The notes under the pieces are model-generated. The model searched no databases and was not told the origin of the DNA. It saw only the letters and a list, made by a program, of their open reading frames with translations. Shown one piece after another: positions 1-11,034 of a DNA stretch of 64,000 nucleotides. This DNA comes from Dryas octopetala (Eukaryota; Streptophyta; Magnoliopsida; Rosales; Rosaceae). The stretch spans positions 13,681,409-13,745,408 of the forward strand of contig OY992839.1 of the NCBI GenBank assembly GCA_963921425.1, in the 5' to 3' direction. Position 1 is the stretch's first letter. Each line of letters starts with the position of its first letter. Made by a program: the position numbers and the translations under genes.

Positions 1-357
1 GTATGCCTTGCAACGGCAAGGTGTTGAAGGCGTGAATGGCGACGCTCAGCGTGATTTGTCTTTTTCAAAAACTCTCAGTCCCAAAACAACCTCGTTTTGG
101 TCTGAGAGTTTAATAAACTCCTTCAGACCATCAGTCCTTCCCTTTCAGTCGTTCTCACTTCTCTCAACTTCTCCAAACTTATCTCTGTGAGGGTTCTCTC
201 ATCACGACGACACGGCAGCTGGGTGGTCTCAGACTTGAATCGATCTAGTCATCTCTGTTCTGTAATCGATCTCTCATCAAGTCTCAACTCTCAAGTCTCA
301 ATCTCTGTTCTGCGCAGCTAGCCAGCTAGGAGCCCTTTCCTCTCTCAAGTCTCAATC

Positions 358-568
358 TCTCTGTGTGCAACTAGGGGTCTCGATCTCTCATTCTCGACAA
401 CAGAGGCAGGAGCCCATTCTTCTCTGTGTGCAACTAGGAGTCTCGAATCTTGATCTCTCATTCTCGGCAGTAGAGGCAGGAGCCCATTCATCTCTGTGCG
501 CAGCTAGGAGTCTCGATCTCTCATTCTCGGCAGTAGAGGGAGAAGCCCATTCATCTCTGTGGCACAGC
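358..568 (+). repeat. 63-70 bp tandem repeat in hAT 5' region
   Basis: Three units (358-420, 421-490, 491-553) plus a partial fourth each run from TCTCTGTG through an AGGAGTCTCGA-like core to AGCCCATTC. The middle unit carries a 7-bp insertion. The repeat lies in the presumed untranslated leader of the hAT transposase gene. The same array is at 31075-31285 in copy 2. Confidence 0.8.
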
Positions 569-894
569 TATCCTGTATGTTTGTTTCTAACTTTCTTGAT
601 TTCTTCTCATCTGTATAACTGAATTGAATTTGTGATTATGTGAATAACTGAATATTGTGAAATTCACAGAATTGTGAAGTGCAATGAATAATGAATATGT
701 GATGTGTTTTGGGCAGAGTATTGTGAATAGTGAATACTGAGTATTGTGAATTGTTGTGAATCATGAATATTGAGAATTTTTGCTGGTATTATATTTGTGA
801 TTCTGTGAATATTGTGTGTATTGTGCATTGTTGTGACTTGTGAGTATTGTGAATATGTTATGTGTTTTGGACAGATATTTTTTGATAAAAAATC

Positions 895-3677
895 ATGAGT
901 CGAAAGGATTTTGCTTGGAAGTATGCAAAAGAGGTTGGTGGAGAAAAATATATAAGGTGCAAGTATTGTGATCAACAATGCAGTGGGGGTATTTCTAGGC
1001 TGAAAGAGCACTTAGCTCACACTCACAATGGAATGAGACCTTGCAGCAAAATCCCAAATTTTGTAAGGTTAAAGTGCTTTGGAGCTTTGAAAAAATTTAA
1101 GGATGCAAAAGCAAGGCAAACTGAATTGCTTCGTGAGATTGGAAAGGGTCATGGAGGGGAGGGGGGAGTATAGATTTGGATTCTCTTCATTCGGAGAATT
1201 ATGGAATTTCAGGAAGTGGGAGTAGTCCTACTTCTGGGATTCGTATGGTTCAATCTAGTGCTGAACAAAGGGTCAAATGACCCGTGGATTGGTTTGTTTT
1301 ACGGAAGCACGGCAAACCACTTTAAATTCGGCATATAAAAAAGAAGAAAGAAGGGAAGTGTGTCGAAAGATTGAGCGCTTTATTTTCTCAAGAGCACTTG
1401 CCTTTAATGTTGTGAATGATCCTTATTGGCTGCCTATGGTTGAAGGGATTGCTGCTTATGGGCCTGAGTTCAAGCCTCCTAGCATGCATGAATTGAGGAC
1501 ATGGGTTCTTAAGGAAGAGGTTGTAGATATTACTATGTTGATTTATGAGCATAAAAAAGCTTGGGAGCAATATGGATGTTCCATTATGTCTGATGGTTGG
1601 ACTGATGGAAAAGGTAGGGTTCTAATTAACTTTTTAGTTAATAGCCCAAGTGAGACTTGGTTTTTGAGATCAATAGATGCATCCGATACAATAAAAAATG
1701 GGGAATTAATGTTCAAGTATTTGGATGATATTGTTGAAGAAGTTGAGGAGGAGAATGTGATTCAAGTAATCACGGACAATGCTTCGGTTTACAAGAATGC
1801 AGGAAAGAGGCTAATGGAAAAGAGAAAGAAATTGTGGTGGACTCCATGTGCGGCACATTGCATTGACTTGATGCTAGAAGATATTAGCCAATTGAAAGTT
1901 TTTGATAACACAATCAAACGTGCCAAGCAAGTGGTCAAATTTATTTATGGACATTGTTGGGTTCTTGCCCTGATGAGAACTTACACCAACAATAAAGAGA
2001 TTGTTCGTCCGAAAATAACAAGGTTTGCTACTTCTTATCTTACTCTTCAAAGTATGTATAAGCAAAAGCAACCTCTTATATATGACTATGTTTAATTCCA
2101 AAGAATGGTGTGAAGGTCCATTTGCAAAAAATCATGAAGGTATTGTGGCTCGTTCAACTATACTCTATAATCCCAACTTTTGGCCTCATCTAGCATTTTG
2201 TATCAAGAGTGTTGTTCCACTTGTATCTGTTTTGATAGAAGTTGACTCAGAGGAGAGACCGGCCATGGGATATATCTATGAGTTGATAGATGCTGCAAAA
2301 GAGAACATTGCAATCAATTGTGGACAAGTGGAAAAAAGGTACAAACCAGTGTGGAAGAAAATAGATAATAGATGGGCTCCACAACTTCATCAACCTTTAC
2401 ATGTAGCTGATTATTATTTGAACCCTCAATTGCGCTATTCAAACAAATTCTCAAATGTTGAAGAAGTGAAGAATGGTTTGTATCCTTGCATGGATAGGAT
2501 GTTGGATGGTGATGAACTTATTAAAGCCGATATCCAATTGGATTTGTATGATGCTGCACATGGGGAACTTGGAAGTCAAATTGCCATCAAATCTAGGAAA
2601 TTGAGATCTCCAGTTATTGCATTTAACATATAGTATCATATTTTATTTTATTGAGTGACATTAAATAAATATCAAATTGAATGACATGATTTTATTAATA
2701 GCAAATTGGTGGCTGCGTTTTGGGAAAGGGACACCCGAGTTGATGTCATTTGCGGTGCGAGTACTTGGCCTTACTTTGTAGTGCATCTGGGTGTGAGAGG
2801 AATTGGAGCACTTTTGAGTCGGTAAATTTCTTTGTTTTTCGTGGTGTGAAAAAGTGAATGTGTCAAAAGATTAATGTGCTTCTAATATTTATATTCTTAT
2901 GTTTATTCTAGATTCATACAAAAAAAAGGAATAGACTTGAACATCAAAGGCTTAATGCATTAGTCTATGTGAAGTATACTACTTCTCTAAGAGAGAGAAG
3001 TATTAGAAGGAGAGCGAAGATGGACCCGATACTAGTTGATGACATTGCTTCTGATGATGAGTGGATTGCTGAGGGAGAAGAACCCACTCTTCCAACCGAT
3101 CTTACTTGGCTTAGTTCACAAGAACATTTTGAAACCGATGCCATAAGAAATGTGACAATTGTGACCTATGAAAGTATATTAGACCGAGAGTCCATTCCTA
3201 CTCCCCATGAATTCATTCCTACACCTCGAGAGTCCATTCCTACTTCTATTCCTGAGCCTACTCCTGTTCCTGAGCCTACTCCTAGTGAGCCTATTCATCA
3301 TGTGCCGATATATTACTCATGCTAGTTCATCTTCAACTTCAAGGAAACGAAGAAGTTGTGAAAGCTTATGTAAGTATTAAATTTAAAAGTGAACTATGGA
3401 GTGAAGGCAACATTTGATGTGTACTTTTTAGGTTTTAACCATTATTATTATTTGTTAATTTGAAATTCCAATTAAATGTGTAGGTAAAGGTCGTGGAAAA
3501 GTCAAGGCCCTTCTCAAGGGTCGAAAATCAATGCTTGTGAATGAAGATAATGAAGTAGAACTAAAAGCTCCTCTTCAATTTGATAGTGCATTTCCTCCTT
3601 CCCACATCGATTCCGTGGACAAGGATGATAGTGATATTAGTTTGAATGATATTGATGATAATGAGTGGGATGAATGA
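895..3677 (+). pseudogene. hAT transposase pseudogene, copy 1
   Basis: The reading starts at ATG 895 with a BED zinc finger (CKYCDQQC followed by HLAHTH). After a frameshift near 1165 comes a long segment (1277-2095) with the DUF659-type motifs SDGWTDGKGR, VITDNASVYKNAGK and CAAHCIDLMLEDI. Another frameshift near 2093 leads into 2093-2632. After an AT-rich gap (about 2633-2701) a further exon encodes the C-terminal motif SGCERNWSTFES, reached only through a frameshift near 2780. A following exon gives IHTKKRNRLEHQRLNALV and an acidic tail; a last exon (about 3483-3677) ends NDIDDNEWDE. Compared with copy 2, a 1-bp loss near 1300 destroys the in-frame start of the middle segment. This is a DNA-cutting transposase family, here non-functional. 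Confidence 0.88.
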
Positions 3678-3937
3678 AGTGGTTGTTTTTACTATGTTTT
3701 TGTGAATGATCTTGTTAGATCAATATGCTAGTTTGGATTTCTATTTTTTTTGGACAATATTATTGAATTTGATATGTAATATGGATGATTTTTATTTATG
3801 AATGACAATTAATGCTATTTTTTAGCTATATAATTGTTTTTATGCCCAAAAGGCTTACGCTATACGCGTCAAGGCTTACGCCTCGCCTTGCGAGATTGCA
3901 AACGCCTCGCGTGACGCTTTTGCGTCTGAAAACACTG

Positions 3938-4125
3938 ATATATATGTACCATGGGATATACTGTAATAAGGTCAACATACGTATTCAGTCTTATTCCTAA
4001 ATCAAACATATATATTGTTATATATATGATGTTCAAAATCGAATATACTATTTAATAAAAAAATTAACATCCGATAAATTGAACTTGTAATTTAGATAGG
4101 CTAGATATAGTGATGATGTTGTAGT
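3938..4125. other. AT-rich spacer between hAT elements
   Basis: AT-rich sequence with no supportable gene. It begins with the ATATATAT target duplication of the hAT element and ends with the GTTGTAGT target duplication of the next MITE (4118-4125). Confidence 0.6.
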
Positions 4126-4964
4126 CAGGGGCGAATCTAGGATTTCAAAGTGGGGTGGGCTAAACTTAGCTTACGAACTATTTTTGTCTTAAAAAAAAAA
4201 AAGTTGCACCTAGTTAATTAGGGGGGACGTAATGGCAAATACTATATAACACTATCTAAGTTGCGCCCAACGTTTCTTCACTAAGTAAAAATTATTAATT
4301 ATCAATTCATTATCGATACTATTAATTAGAAAATTCTCGTTCAATGGGGATGATCATACATTCAGCCAGAAATTTATCGTCTATCTTGTTTCGAAGTCGA
4401 TTTTTTAATAAACCTCATAAATGAAAATGCTCATTCTTTCGGTGATGTAGCAACATAAAGAGTCAACACCAGACGAATCAATCTATCAATCAAGTCGTAG
4501 TCTTTTGCCAACCCTATTTCTACTAATTTAATAAACAGTTGAGAAAAAAATAAAAAACAAAGACCATGGAGATATAAACCCAAATTAAAACTAATATAAT
4601 ACCTTATTAGAGACTTAGAGCTAGAACTGTGTGTGGTGGGGGCTAGGAGATGAGAGAGATCTATGTGTTGCTCTCATTTGCATAGGTAAGAAGTTTTGGG
4701 GATCAGGGGAAAAGGAAACAATTTAATTAAAATAATTTTTTATTCTTTGGTGGGTTAATAACTTAATGTTCAGCACATGATTACTGTCATGGAATGATGA
4801 GTTAATTAACTTAATGTTCAGCAAAACCAATAAATAAAAGGGCCAATGGGATTTGGATGGAAATGGACTGGGCTAGGCTTCAAATGTATACAACTAAGCT
4901 TAAAAAAACCCAAAAAAGCACCTGGGCTGCAGCCTAGGCAGCCCATAACATAGATTCGCCCCTG
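4126..4964. mobile_element. Non-autonomous hAT-type MITE, copy 1
   Basis: 839-bp element with terminal inverted repeats CAGGGGCGAATCTA (4126-4139) and TAGATTCGCCCCTG (4951-4964). It is flanked by a perfect 8-bp target duplication GTTGTAGT (4118-4125 and 4965-4972). There is no coding capacity. The 8-bp duplication and CAGGGG-type ends fit the hAT superfamily. The same insertion is in copy 2 at 34846-35685, so it predates the duplication. Confidence 0.9.
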
Positions 4965-4972
4965 GTTGTAGT

Positions 4973-5784
4973 TTTCTAGCTATACATTGATGATGTTGTA
5001 GTATGTTGCCACCATACGTAATTTTACCAAGCAAATTACCATGTACAAAAATGAAAATAAATGTATAAACTAATTAAGAAGGGATATTTTTTTTTAGAAA
5101 TTTTTTTTATTAGGATTAAATACCAAATATCAATAGTTTTTTAGTAAAGCAGTAAGACACTAATTTTTTTTAGTTTAGGTACTAACCTAGAGTAAAACAT
5201 TTTGGATTAGGTCACAAATCAGTTTGTTATACAATTGTGACTGTCGAACAGTTACAGTTATAATTGTCGAACAGTCACAGTTGTGACTATTTAAAATTTA
5301 TAAAAAATCAAAATTTTTAAGGGTTTCATAATTTAGATTTAGATTTGGGGGATGAAGTCTTATAACCCAAAGACTAAACATTAAAATTTAAGCCTTGCAA
5401 ATATTGAAAAAACAACAAATCAATAAAAAAGTTATGATTGTTAGACAGTCACAGTTCGATATAACCATGTTTTTTAAAGTTGGTACCTAAACTGAAATTT
5501 AGAACCTAAAGTGAAATGACATAAATGTTTTAGTAGTTGAAATGAAAAAATATTATAATTTGGTACTTAAAGTCAATGAACCTTTTTTTTTTTTTTTTTT
5601 TAGGTTTATGACTTCAAAAATAAATATTTGAACTAAAATTAATTGTTATGTATATAATGGAGGGTTTGTGACTCGAAATATAGGGTTTTTGGGGGGGCTT
5701 ATATCAGAAATTCAAAATTTGAAAGGGAAATCTTATAATTAATATTTGAGAAAATGAAAAGAATCAGAATAACTAAGAAAAATA
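4973..5784. other. AT-rich intergenic stretch, no gene seen
   Basis: No open frame with recognisable content. It holds a poly-T run near 5583-5602 and repeated GTCGAACAGT(C/T)ACAGT motifs around 5242-5286 and 5440-5460, which look like debris of a small inverted-repeat element whose ends I could not define. Confidence 0.5.
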
Positions 5785-5944
5785 AACTTACTATGATGGA
5801 GCTAGTAGCTTGTAGTTCAAGCAACACATACTAGAGTAGTAGGTATATATGTATGTTGATTACACGCTAGTTGGTCACTAGGGTATTTGGTTGCAAAAAA
5901 GTCTTCACACTGCCTACTGGTCACTGGTCGTAATTATTCGCCAG
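5785..5944 (+). pseudogene. Relic of a NAC gene 5' flank, copy 1
   Basis: This stretch aligns with the NAC upstream region at about 18425-18605. Shared blocks in the same order include TAGAGTAGT, ATTACACGCTA, AGGGT.TTTGG.TGCAA, TCTTCACACT and ACTGGT. Identity is partial, so this is an older paralogue than the 30.7-kb duplication. The match stops near CGCCAG at 5944, before the NAC leader and start codon, so only promoter-side sequence remains. Confidence 0.6.
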
Positions 5945-6760
5945 GAAAACCGTCGCTGCCTCGACTATGAACATTGCGGCCACGACGCCGGGGCCACCCC
6001 TTGCTCCATTGCTGAAACCAACGCAAAATCCACCTCCACATTCGGCGGCATGGATGTTCAGGATTAAGAAAACCTTGATTCTGAAAAGGTCTTTCGGTGA
6101 TAAGCAAAAGGGCTTCAAGGGCATCATATGTGATTGGAGTGTCACGTGCATGGGCAGAGCTATCTGTATTCTCATAAAGGGGACCAACACCACGTACTCA
6201 AAATAACATTGAAAAACTTAATTATCATTTGAAACTGGGGAACCTGGGAGAGAGAATTTGCAATGCCATTAATAAGATTTAAAAATTCAGAAATTGATAT
6301 GTCACCTCTAGTTGTACGAAGTAATTCACCACTTGACTGATGCAATTTTGAGAAGTGGAAGCAAACTTGTCCTCGAGACATCCAAGTATTACGACTGGAA
6401 GTATTAAGAGCCACGTATTGTTCCAAGAAGGATTAATTGCGGTGATGAGAGAGCCACTGATCCAACCAATTAACAATCATTTGATGTGTGGCCAAGCAAC
6501 AGTGCTTCCCAAAGCATCATCAAGTATGAAAAATTCACGTGAACTCTTGAACATAGCACTTGAAGAAAATGTCTTGCACCCAAACTTTATAGCAATCTGG
6601 TCCAAGGACAACATGATATATAAGTGTTGTTAGATCTGTAGATTCAATCTCTGCTCTTGCCATTTCTTGGCCTGTTCCATCCCAATTTAACAGTGTGCAC
6701 TTTGCCTTAATAAGGTTTCCACTAGACAGGTTCACATTAGGAGGGACTTGGGTACTACGT
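5945..6760 (-). pseudogene. Degenerate minus-strand coding relic (DUF8039-like?)
   Basis: Read on the minus strand, broken frames give KAKCTLLNWDGTG, ARAEIESTDLTTLIYHVVLG, KVWVQDIF and DDALGSTVAWP. This spacing and the ending resemble the domain, called DUF8039 in some plant proteins, that is often joined to CACTA or Ulp1-type transposon ORFs. Further pieces (VSVSL-free, broken by stops) extend left to about 5960. Several stop codons and no start are visible. The family assignment is from memory of the motif pattern and is tentative; a host-gene fragment is the alternative. Confidence 0.35.
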
Positions 6761-6931
6761 TCTGGAGACTAAAATAAAACTAATAAAAATACTCAAATGT
6801 CAGTTTCGAAGGTGAACATATTAGTTGATACAGTTTTCCACACTATGCTTTGGAAAATGGGCAATAGAACGTAGAAAAAGATGTCTTTGTTTTTCTATTA
6901 TAATTCCATTTGAAAAGGAGACTGCAGAAAG
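6761..6931. other. Spacer before solo LTR
   Basis: Nothing recognised. It ends with GAAAG (6927-6931), the left 5-bp target duplication of the solo LTR. Confidence 0.5.
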
Positions 6932-7564
6932 TGACAAGATCGCCCCCGGATTTCCACCCTGAAACCCAAAGAGGTCCTGCGGGATCCAAAAAAAAGGGAA
7001 AATCCTACCGAAAATTCGGCAGCACCTCCCCTAAAAAAGGACTAACCCAAAATTTTATAACCTGTTAAAACACACTTCTAAGTTTCCAACTTCCCTACCA
7101 CAACCAATTTGGGTCTCCGACCCAACATAAAATTTACAATTTTATAAGGTTACAACCAAATATCAGAGCCAAACTACAAGATAAGGTTTACAGGAAATCC
7201 TACACTATACAATACGAAGAGAAAGCCTGCCTCGACGAGAAAATTGTGACTGGCTGCCGCTTCCACCTGGGGAACCATTAAAACACAAAGAAAATGACTT
7301 ACGGTGAGAAGGACTCAGTGAGTGGGTGAACAAATCAAATGATAACAAAGTTAATAAGGTAAAACATTTTATTAATAATCTCAATTGCACAAACACAATA
7401 GATTTCCCCCATTTAAAATATGCTTTGAACTGATAAACAGAATGACTAAAATATTTTTATTTAATAAAGTTTTTAGGATTATCGTGGGCCATATAAGTAC
7501 CCATTTGACGGGCTCCACATTGGTACCGTACAAGACCGTCGCACCAAGTGAAGCGTCTACTTAA

Positions 7565-7880
7565 CCTTCCACCCGCACCGTCGTAACGCCGTCATGCGAG
7601 TGAATTTACGGTGTCCCTTGTACCGTCGCAACGCCGTCATACAAGTGGACACAGGGTGGCCCTTGTACCGTCGAATCGCCGTCGTACAATAAGCCAAAGT
7701 GTCGTACATGCACGTAGATTGCCCTTCCACCCGCACCGTCGCAACGCCGTCATGCGAGTGGACTTATGGTGTCCCTTGTACCGTCGAATCGCCGTCATAC
7801 AAGTGGACACATGGTGGCCCTTGTACTGTCGAATCGCCGTCATACAATAAGCCAAAGTGTCGCACGTGCACGTAGACTAC
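7565..7880. repeat. GC-rich hairpin-forming tandem array in LTR, copy 1
   Basis: Two 158-bp units, each made of about three ~53-bp subunits. Each subunit has the core ACCGTCG.AACGCCGTCAT or ACCGTCGAATCGCCGTCAT, often enclosed by TTGTA...TACAA or GCA...TGC, so each can fold into a short stem. It is far richer in CpG than the AT-rich surroundings. Confidence 0.7.
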
Positions 7881-9229
7881 CCCCAAAGGGCGAGGCATCC
7901 CGGCACACGGCCCAAAGCCTATGTGTGTGCCGTGATGGGTCCCAAAGACCTACTTAGTAATCGGTGGGTACTTAGACGGTCTATTAAATAATTTGTTTAA
8001 TTATTTAATAACCCTTAGATCAACATGGCATATAATTCAATCCATTTAAAATATTTATTAATACAAAACAGACTTCACTCAAATCAATATTTCATTATTT
8101 AACTCAAAATTTCAAAAGTAATATAAAAACCACAAAACCCATAAACTTTGCAAGCAAAAGAAAATCCACTCACAATATTGGAGCTTAGTGTCGGCCTCCG
8201 AATGAATCACCTCTAGTCTCGGGAGCGTCACCTAAAACAACCAAGCATACAAAACATAAATTAGACTTGGTATAGAACGTAGATTAAAATGTGGAATTGA
8301 ATCTAAGTGTTCTTCTCTTGACTTCTTGGTCTCGTTTTAATTCACCCATCATACAACGCCTCCAACAACTTGGAAACAACTAAAATATTGTTCTATATAC
8401 TTCTATAACCCAATCTAATCCTATCAAGTTGAGCAAATTTTTCTCCATTCCCATTTTCTCAAATTTGCAAATTTTCCCTCACTTATTTCACTTATAATAG
8501 AAACTAGGGATCCTAAGGATTTAAAATTGTCCTCAATGCATTTAGAAGCACCTCATATTGCCAATTTCTCCATTAACCAATTTGGGGATAATACCTCCAA
8601 CTGAATTTCTCGATTTCTCTATACTTCCTTGAAATTTTCTCAAAGTTTATGATCCTAATCCTAAATTTAAGATTCCTAGAGTGAAAACCATCTCAAACCC
8701 ATCAAGAATACTCCCCCAACTTCGAATTTCTTAAGAAACCCGAAATGGTCTCAAATGCTCAAAAATCAAACTCTGATTTCTCAAGTTTTTAAACAGAAAT
8801 TTAAAGGAAAAGGGAGCCCATTACCTAGAAAGGAAAAACCCCCAAAATTTCGTGGAAAATGGGGTAGAAATCTGGCCGGATTGAAAGAGTTGTCGACTTC
8901 CCTTTTTGCTCGTTTCTGAGCTGTTTGTTGCAACCGGGGTTGGGGGTGACTGGGCTGGTGGCGCCGGCGGCTAGGAAGAGTGGCCAACTACTCGACGTCG
9001 GCTGGAAGTGGCTGGAAGGAATGGACTTGTGTGGAGCTGAGTGTGCGCAGGGAATTGTTGCCGAGAGAGAGAGAACTTAGGGGCTCGGGGTGGACGATCA
9101 GCTCCGGCGAAGGGGGTCGCGCGGCTGACTTGGTTGACGAGGAAATGGCCGGCGTTGATGGTTGTGGTGGTGGCTGGCTGGGTGTTTGCAGAGAGAGACA
9201 CGGAGGGATGAGAAGAGTGAGGTCACGGG

Positions 9230-9235
<6 letters not shown>

Positions 9236-9295
<60 letters not shown>
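9236..9295. repeat. (GA)n microsatellite, ~30 units
   Basis: Uninterrupted GA dinucleotide repeat of 60 bp inside the solo LTR. The matching tract in copy 2 (39958-39995) is only 38 bp, making this one of the largest length differences between the duplicate blocks. Confidence 0.95.
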
Positions 9296-9299
<4 letters not shown>

Positions 9300-9954
9300 G
9301 ATAGGGGGTGTGTTGAGTAAAATTATGGGGGTTTCTAGAGAAATCCTGTTTTAATACTTAAAATTTTCTAGAATTTTCGTGTAAAAGGACAAAATTGCCC
9401 CTAAAATGTTTCGCCCCACATTCTCAAACCGTGGTCCAAATTTAAATTCCGTCTTCGGAAGTACGTTATGAACTACTTCATTACCCCCGTCTATTGAAAT
9501 TTTCTAAAAGTTTTTATCTTCCTTAATTTCCCGTTTGATTACCCATTTTCTTATTAGAATGTATAAGTCTCTTTCAAATTAAACTTTCCAACTGGGTCAC
9601 CACCGAATGAAATTTAACTTGATTTTATATAAAAGAACGAAACTTGGGTCGGGTCATTACAGAAAGCAAGTAAAATTCACTATTATATGCTTTCCAAAGT
9701 GTGAATCTCAGTCAATGCATTTACATTTCGAAAAGGAAAGAATCAATAAAGAAAAATATAACCCACATGCTTGCATTGCAATTCTAATTTAATACAAACC
9801 AAAATTCAATAATCTTGAAATTTCTGACCTGGTTAGCTTGCTTGTTTGTTCAGATTTTGAATTGATTAATTAACTTCAACAACATATATCATTATAAAAA
9901 GACTTTTAATCATTTTACCCACATGAAGACTGATCATTGAGAAATGGTTGTTGT

Positions 9955-10036
9955 ACCTCGAGTAGTACTCGAGTGCTACTCGAGAAACTGCATATAAGTT
10001 GTGTAATTTTGCCATCCTACTCGAGAGGACCTCGAG
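9955..10036. repeat. Cluster of five CTCGAG palindromes, copy 1
   Basis: Five CTCGAG sites occur within 82 bp, in the contexts ACCTCGAGTAGTACTCGAG, GCTACTCGAGAAAC and CTACTCGAGAGGACCTCGAG. The outer parts are inverted relative to each other, giving a loose dyad. No known element end was recognised. Copy 2 has the same cluster at 40665-40746. Confidence 0.6.
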
Positions 10037-10219
10037 AATTCAAAACTCATATATCACTATGAATAAAACTATTTGAATCATTTTAACTCACTGTTTTGAC
10101 ATATAATATATCTTTCGAATAAATGTGATATTTATCTATATATGGATCTCACCTTTGTTAAAAAGATAGTACAAAAAATGTTCGATGAGACGGTCTAAAT
10201 AACTAAACTTGATTTTTAC

Positions 10220-11034
10220 CTTTGGAGTTGGATCTGGGGATTTTGCAACTTCCTCACTAGTTTTGCCTTGCTTCTATAAAAATAAAGAAACAATTGAGAT
10301 GCTTCAAGCTGTAACAGTAATAGAATTGAGAAAAACCACTAGAGTATCTGTCAAAACTAACCATGTACGATGCATGATCTACCTATAGGTAGCATGAATG
10401 CCAATAAACATTATACAGTCCATAGACAACCGACTTTATTAACTTGGGGAAAATGGGAGTGGTGGAAATTGAATCTGCTCTGTACAATTAAATTTTCCAA
10501 TAAAGGAGGGCTGTACACAAAAACAGCTTGTTTCAGCTTTCACTGGTACCCTTCCATAACTGAGAGTCTGAGATAGGATTTCAGTTGCCTAAGGCAGACA
10601 TCAATGCATGTCCACTGGGTAAAAAGTAAAAACAGTCAATGTAAATTGCACACCTTCAAGAAAAAGAACTTCAAATTCTGAGAAACCAAGTAAAAGCAGC
10701 AAGCAGCCCTGGATAGTGATAGTCACAATAAACAAAAATGAAATTGGATATTGAACAACCATACTAGTAGTAGTAGTACTCATGGAAAAAAAAATGACAA
10801 TCACGGAAATGTCTTGGAGATGGTTTTGCAAGTCCAATATTTGCATTTACCCTTTAACTTAATCTTCTCATTCATAACAACAATGTCTGAATAAATTTTA
10901 GGGAAGAAACAACAACTAATTTTACAAGCTGATATCTCACCACATAATTCAATGAATTGGCACCATTTGAGCCAATAATACCTGTTACTATAGTGACAGC
11001 AAACTGATTAGGTTGAAGAGTTGCTGCACCAACG
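10220..11034 (-). pseudogene. Putative exon fragments of an unidentified minus-strand gene, copy 1
   Basis: Two stretches look like exons on the minus strand. At 10941-11034 an AG-flanked, GT-ended segment encodes VGAATLQPNQFAV followed by TGIIGSNGANSLNYV. At 10220-10273 an 18-codon segment KQGKTSEEVAKSPDPTPK is bounded by TATAG and GTAAAA. No start, stop or domain is recognised, and the sequence between has no coding signal. These may be exons of a host gene captured by a transposon, possibly the CACTA element whose right end is at 17662; this link is inference. The same bases are in copy 2 (40930-41745). Confidence 0.35.

Larger units (their letters stand above)
1..3937 (+). mobile_element. 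hAT DNA transposon, copy 1 (left end outside window)
   Basis: This is the 3' 3.9 kb of a hAT element. It ends with GAAAACACTG at 3928-3937, the inverted match of the TAGTGTTTTC start seen at 30591 in copy 2. The right flank continues ATATATAT, matching the 8-bp target duplication seen in copy 2. It encodes a BED zinc finger, a DUF659-type middle and a hAT C-terminal dimerisation region, all interrupted by frameshifts. It is probably immobile unless helped by another transposase. Confidence 0.9.
6932..9661. mobile_element. Solo LTR of a retrotransposon (2.73 kb), copy 1
   Basis: A 2730-bp block begins TGACAAGATCGCCCCC and ends GGGTCGGGTCATTACA, that is TG...CA. It is flanked by a perfect 5-bp direct repeat GAAAG (6927-6931 and 9662-9666), the signature of LTR-retrotransposon integration. 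No internal gag-pol, PBS or second LTR is present, so it reads as a solo LTR left after LTR-LTR recombination, or a long coding-free LTR-like element. The length suggests a Gypsy-type family, but lineage and strand are not settled. The open frames within it have no family resemblance. Copy 2: 37654-40361. Confidence 0.8.

Noticed and set aside
664..1011. 115-codon minus-strand frame
   Set aside because: Arises from the repetitive GAATATTGTGAA-type sequence of the hAT leader and runs into the antisense of the BED finger.
7565..7880. CRISPR-like regular repeats
   Set aside because: Period and subunit structure are those of a diverged tandem repeat without unique spacers, in a plant nuclear transposon context.
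8781..9234. Overlapping 60-85-codon frames on both strands within the solo LTR
   Set aside because: The region is moderately GC-rich, which opens frames by chance; no family resemblance and it lies inside an LTR.
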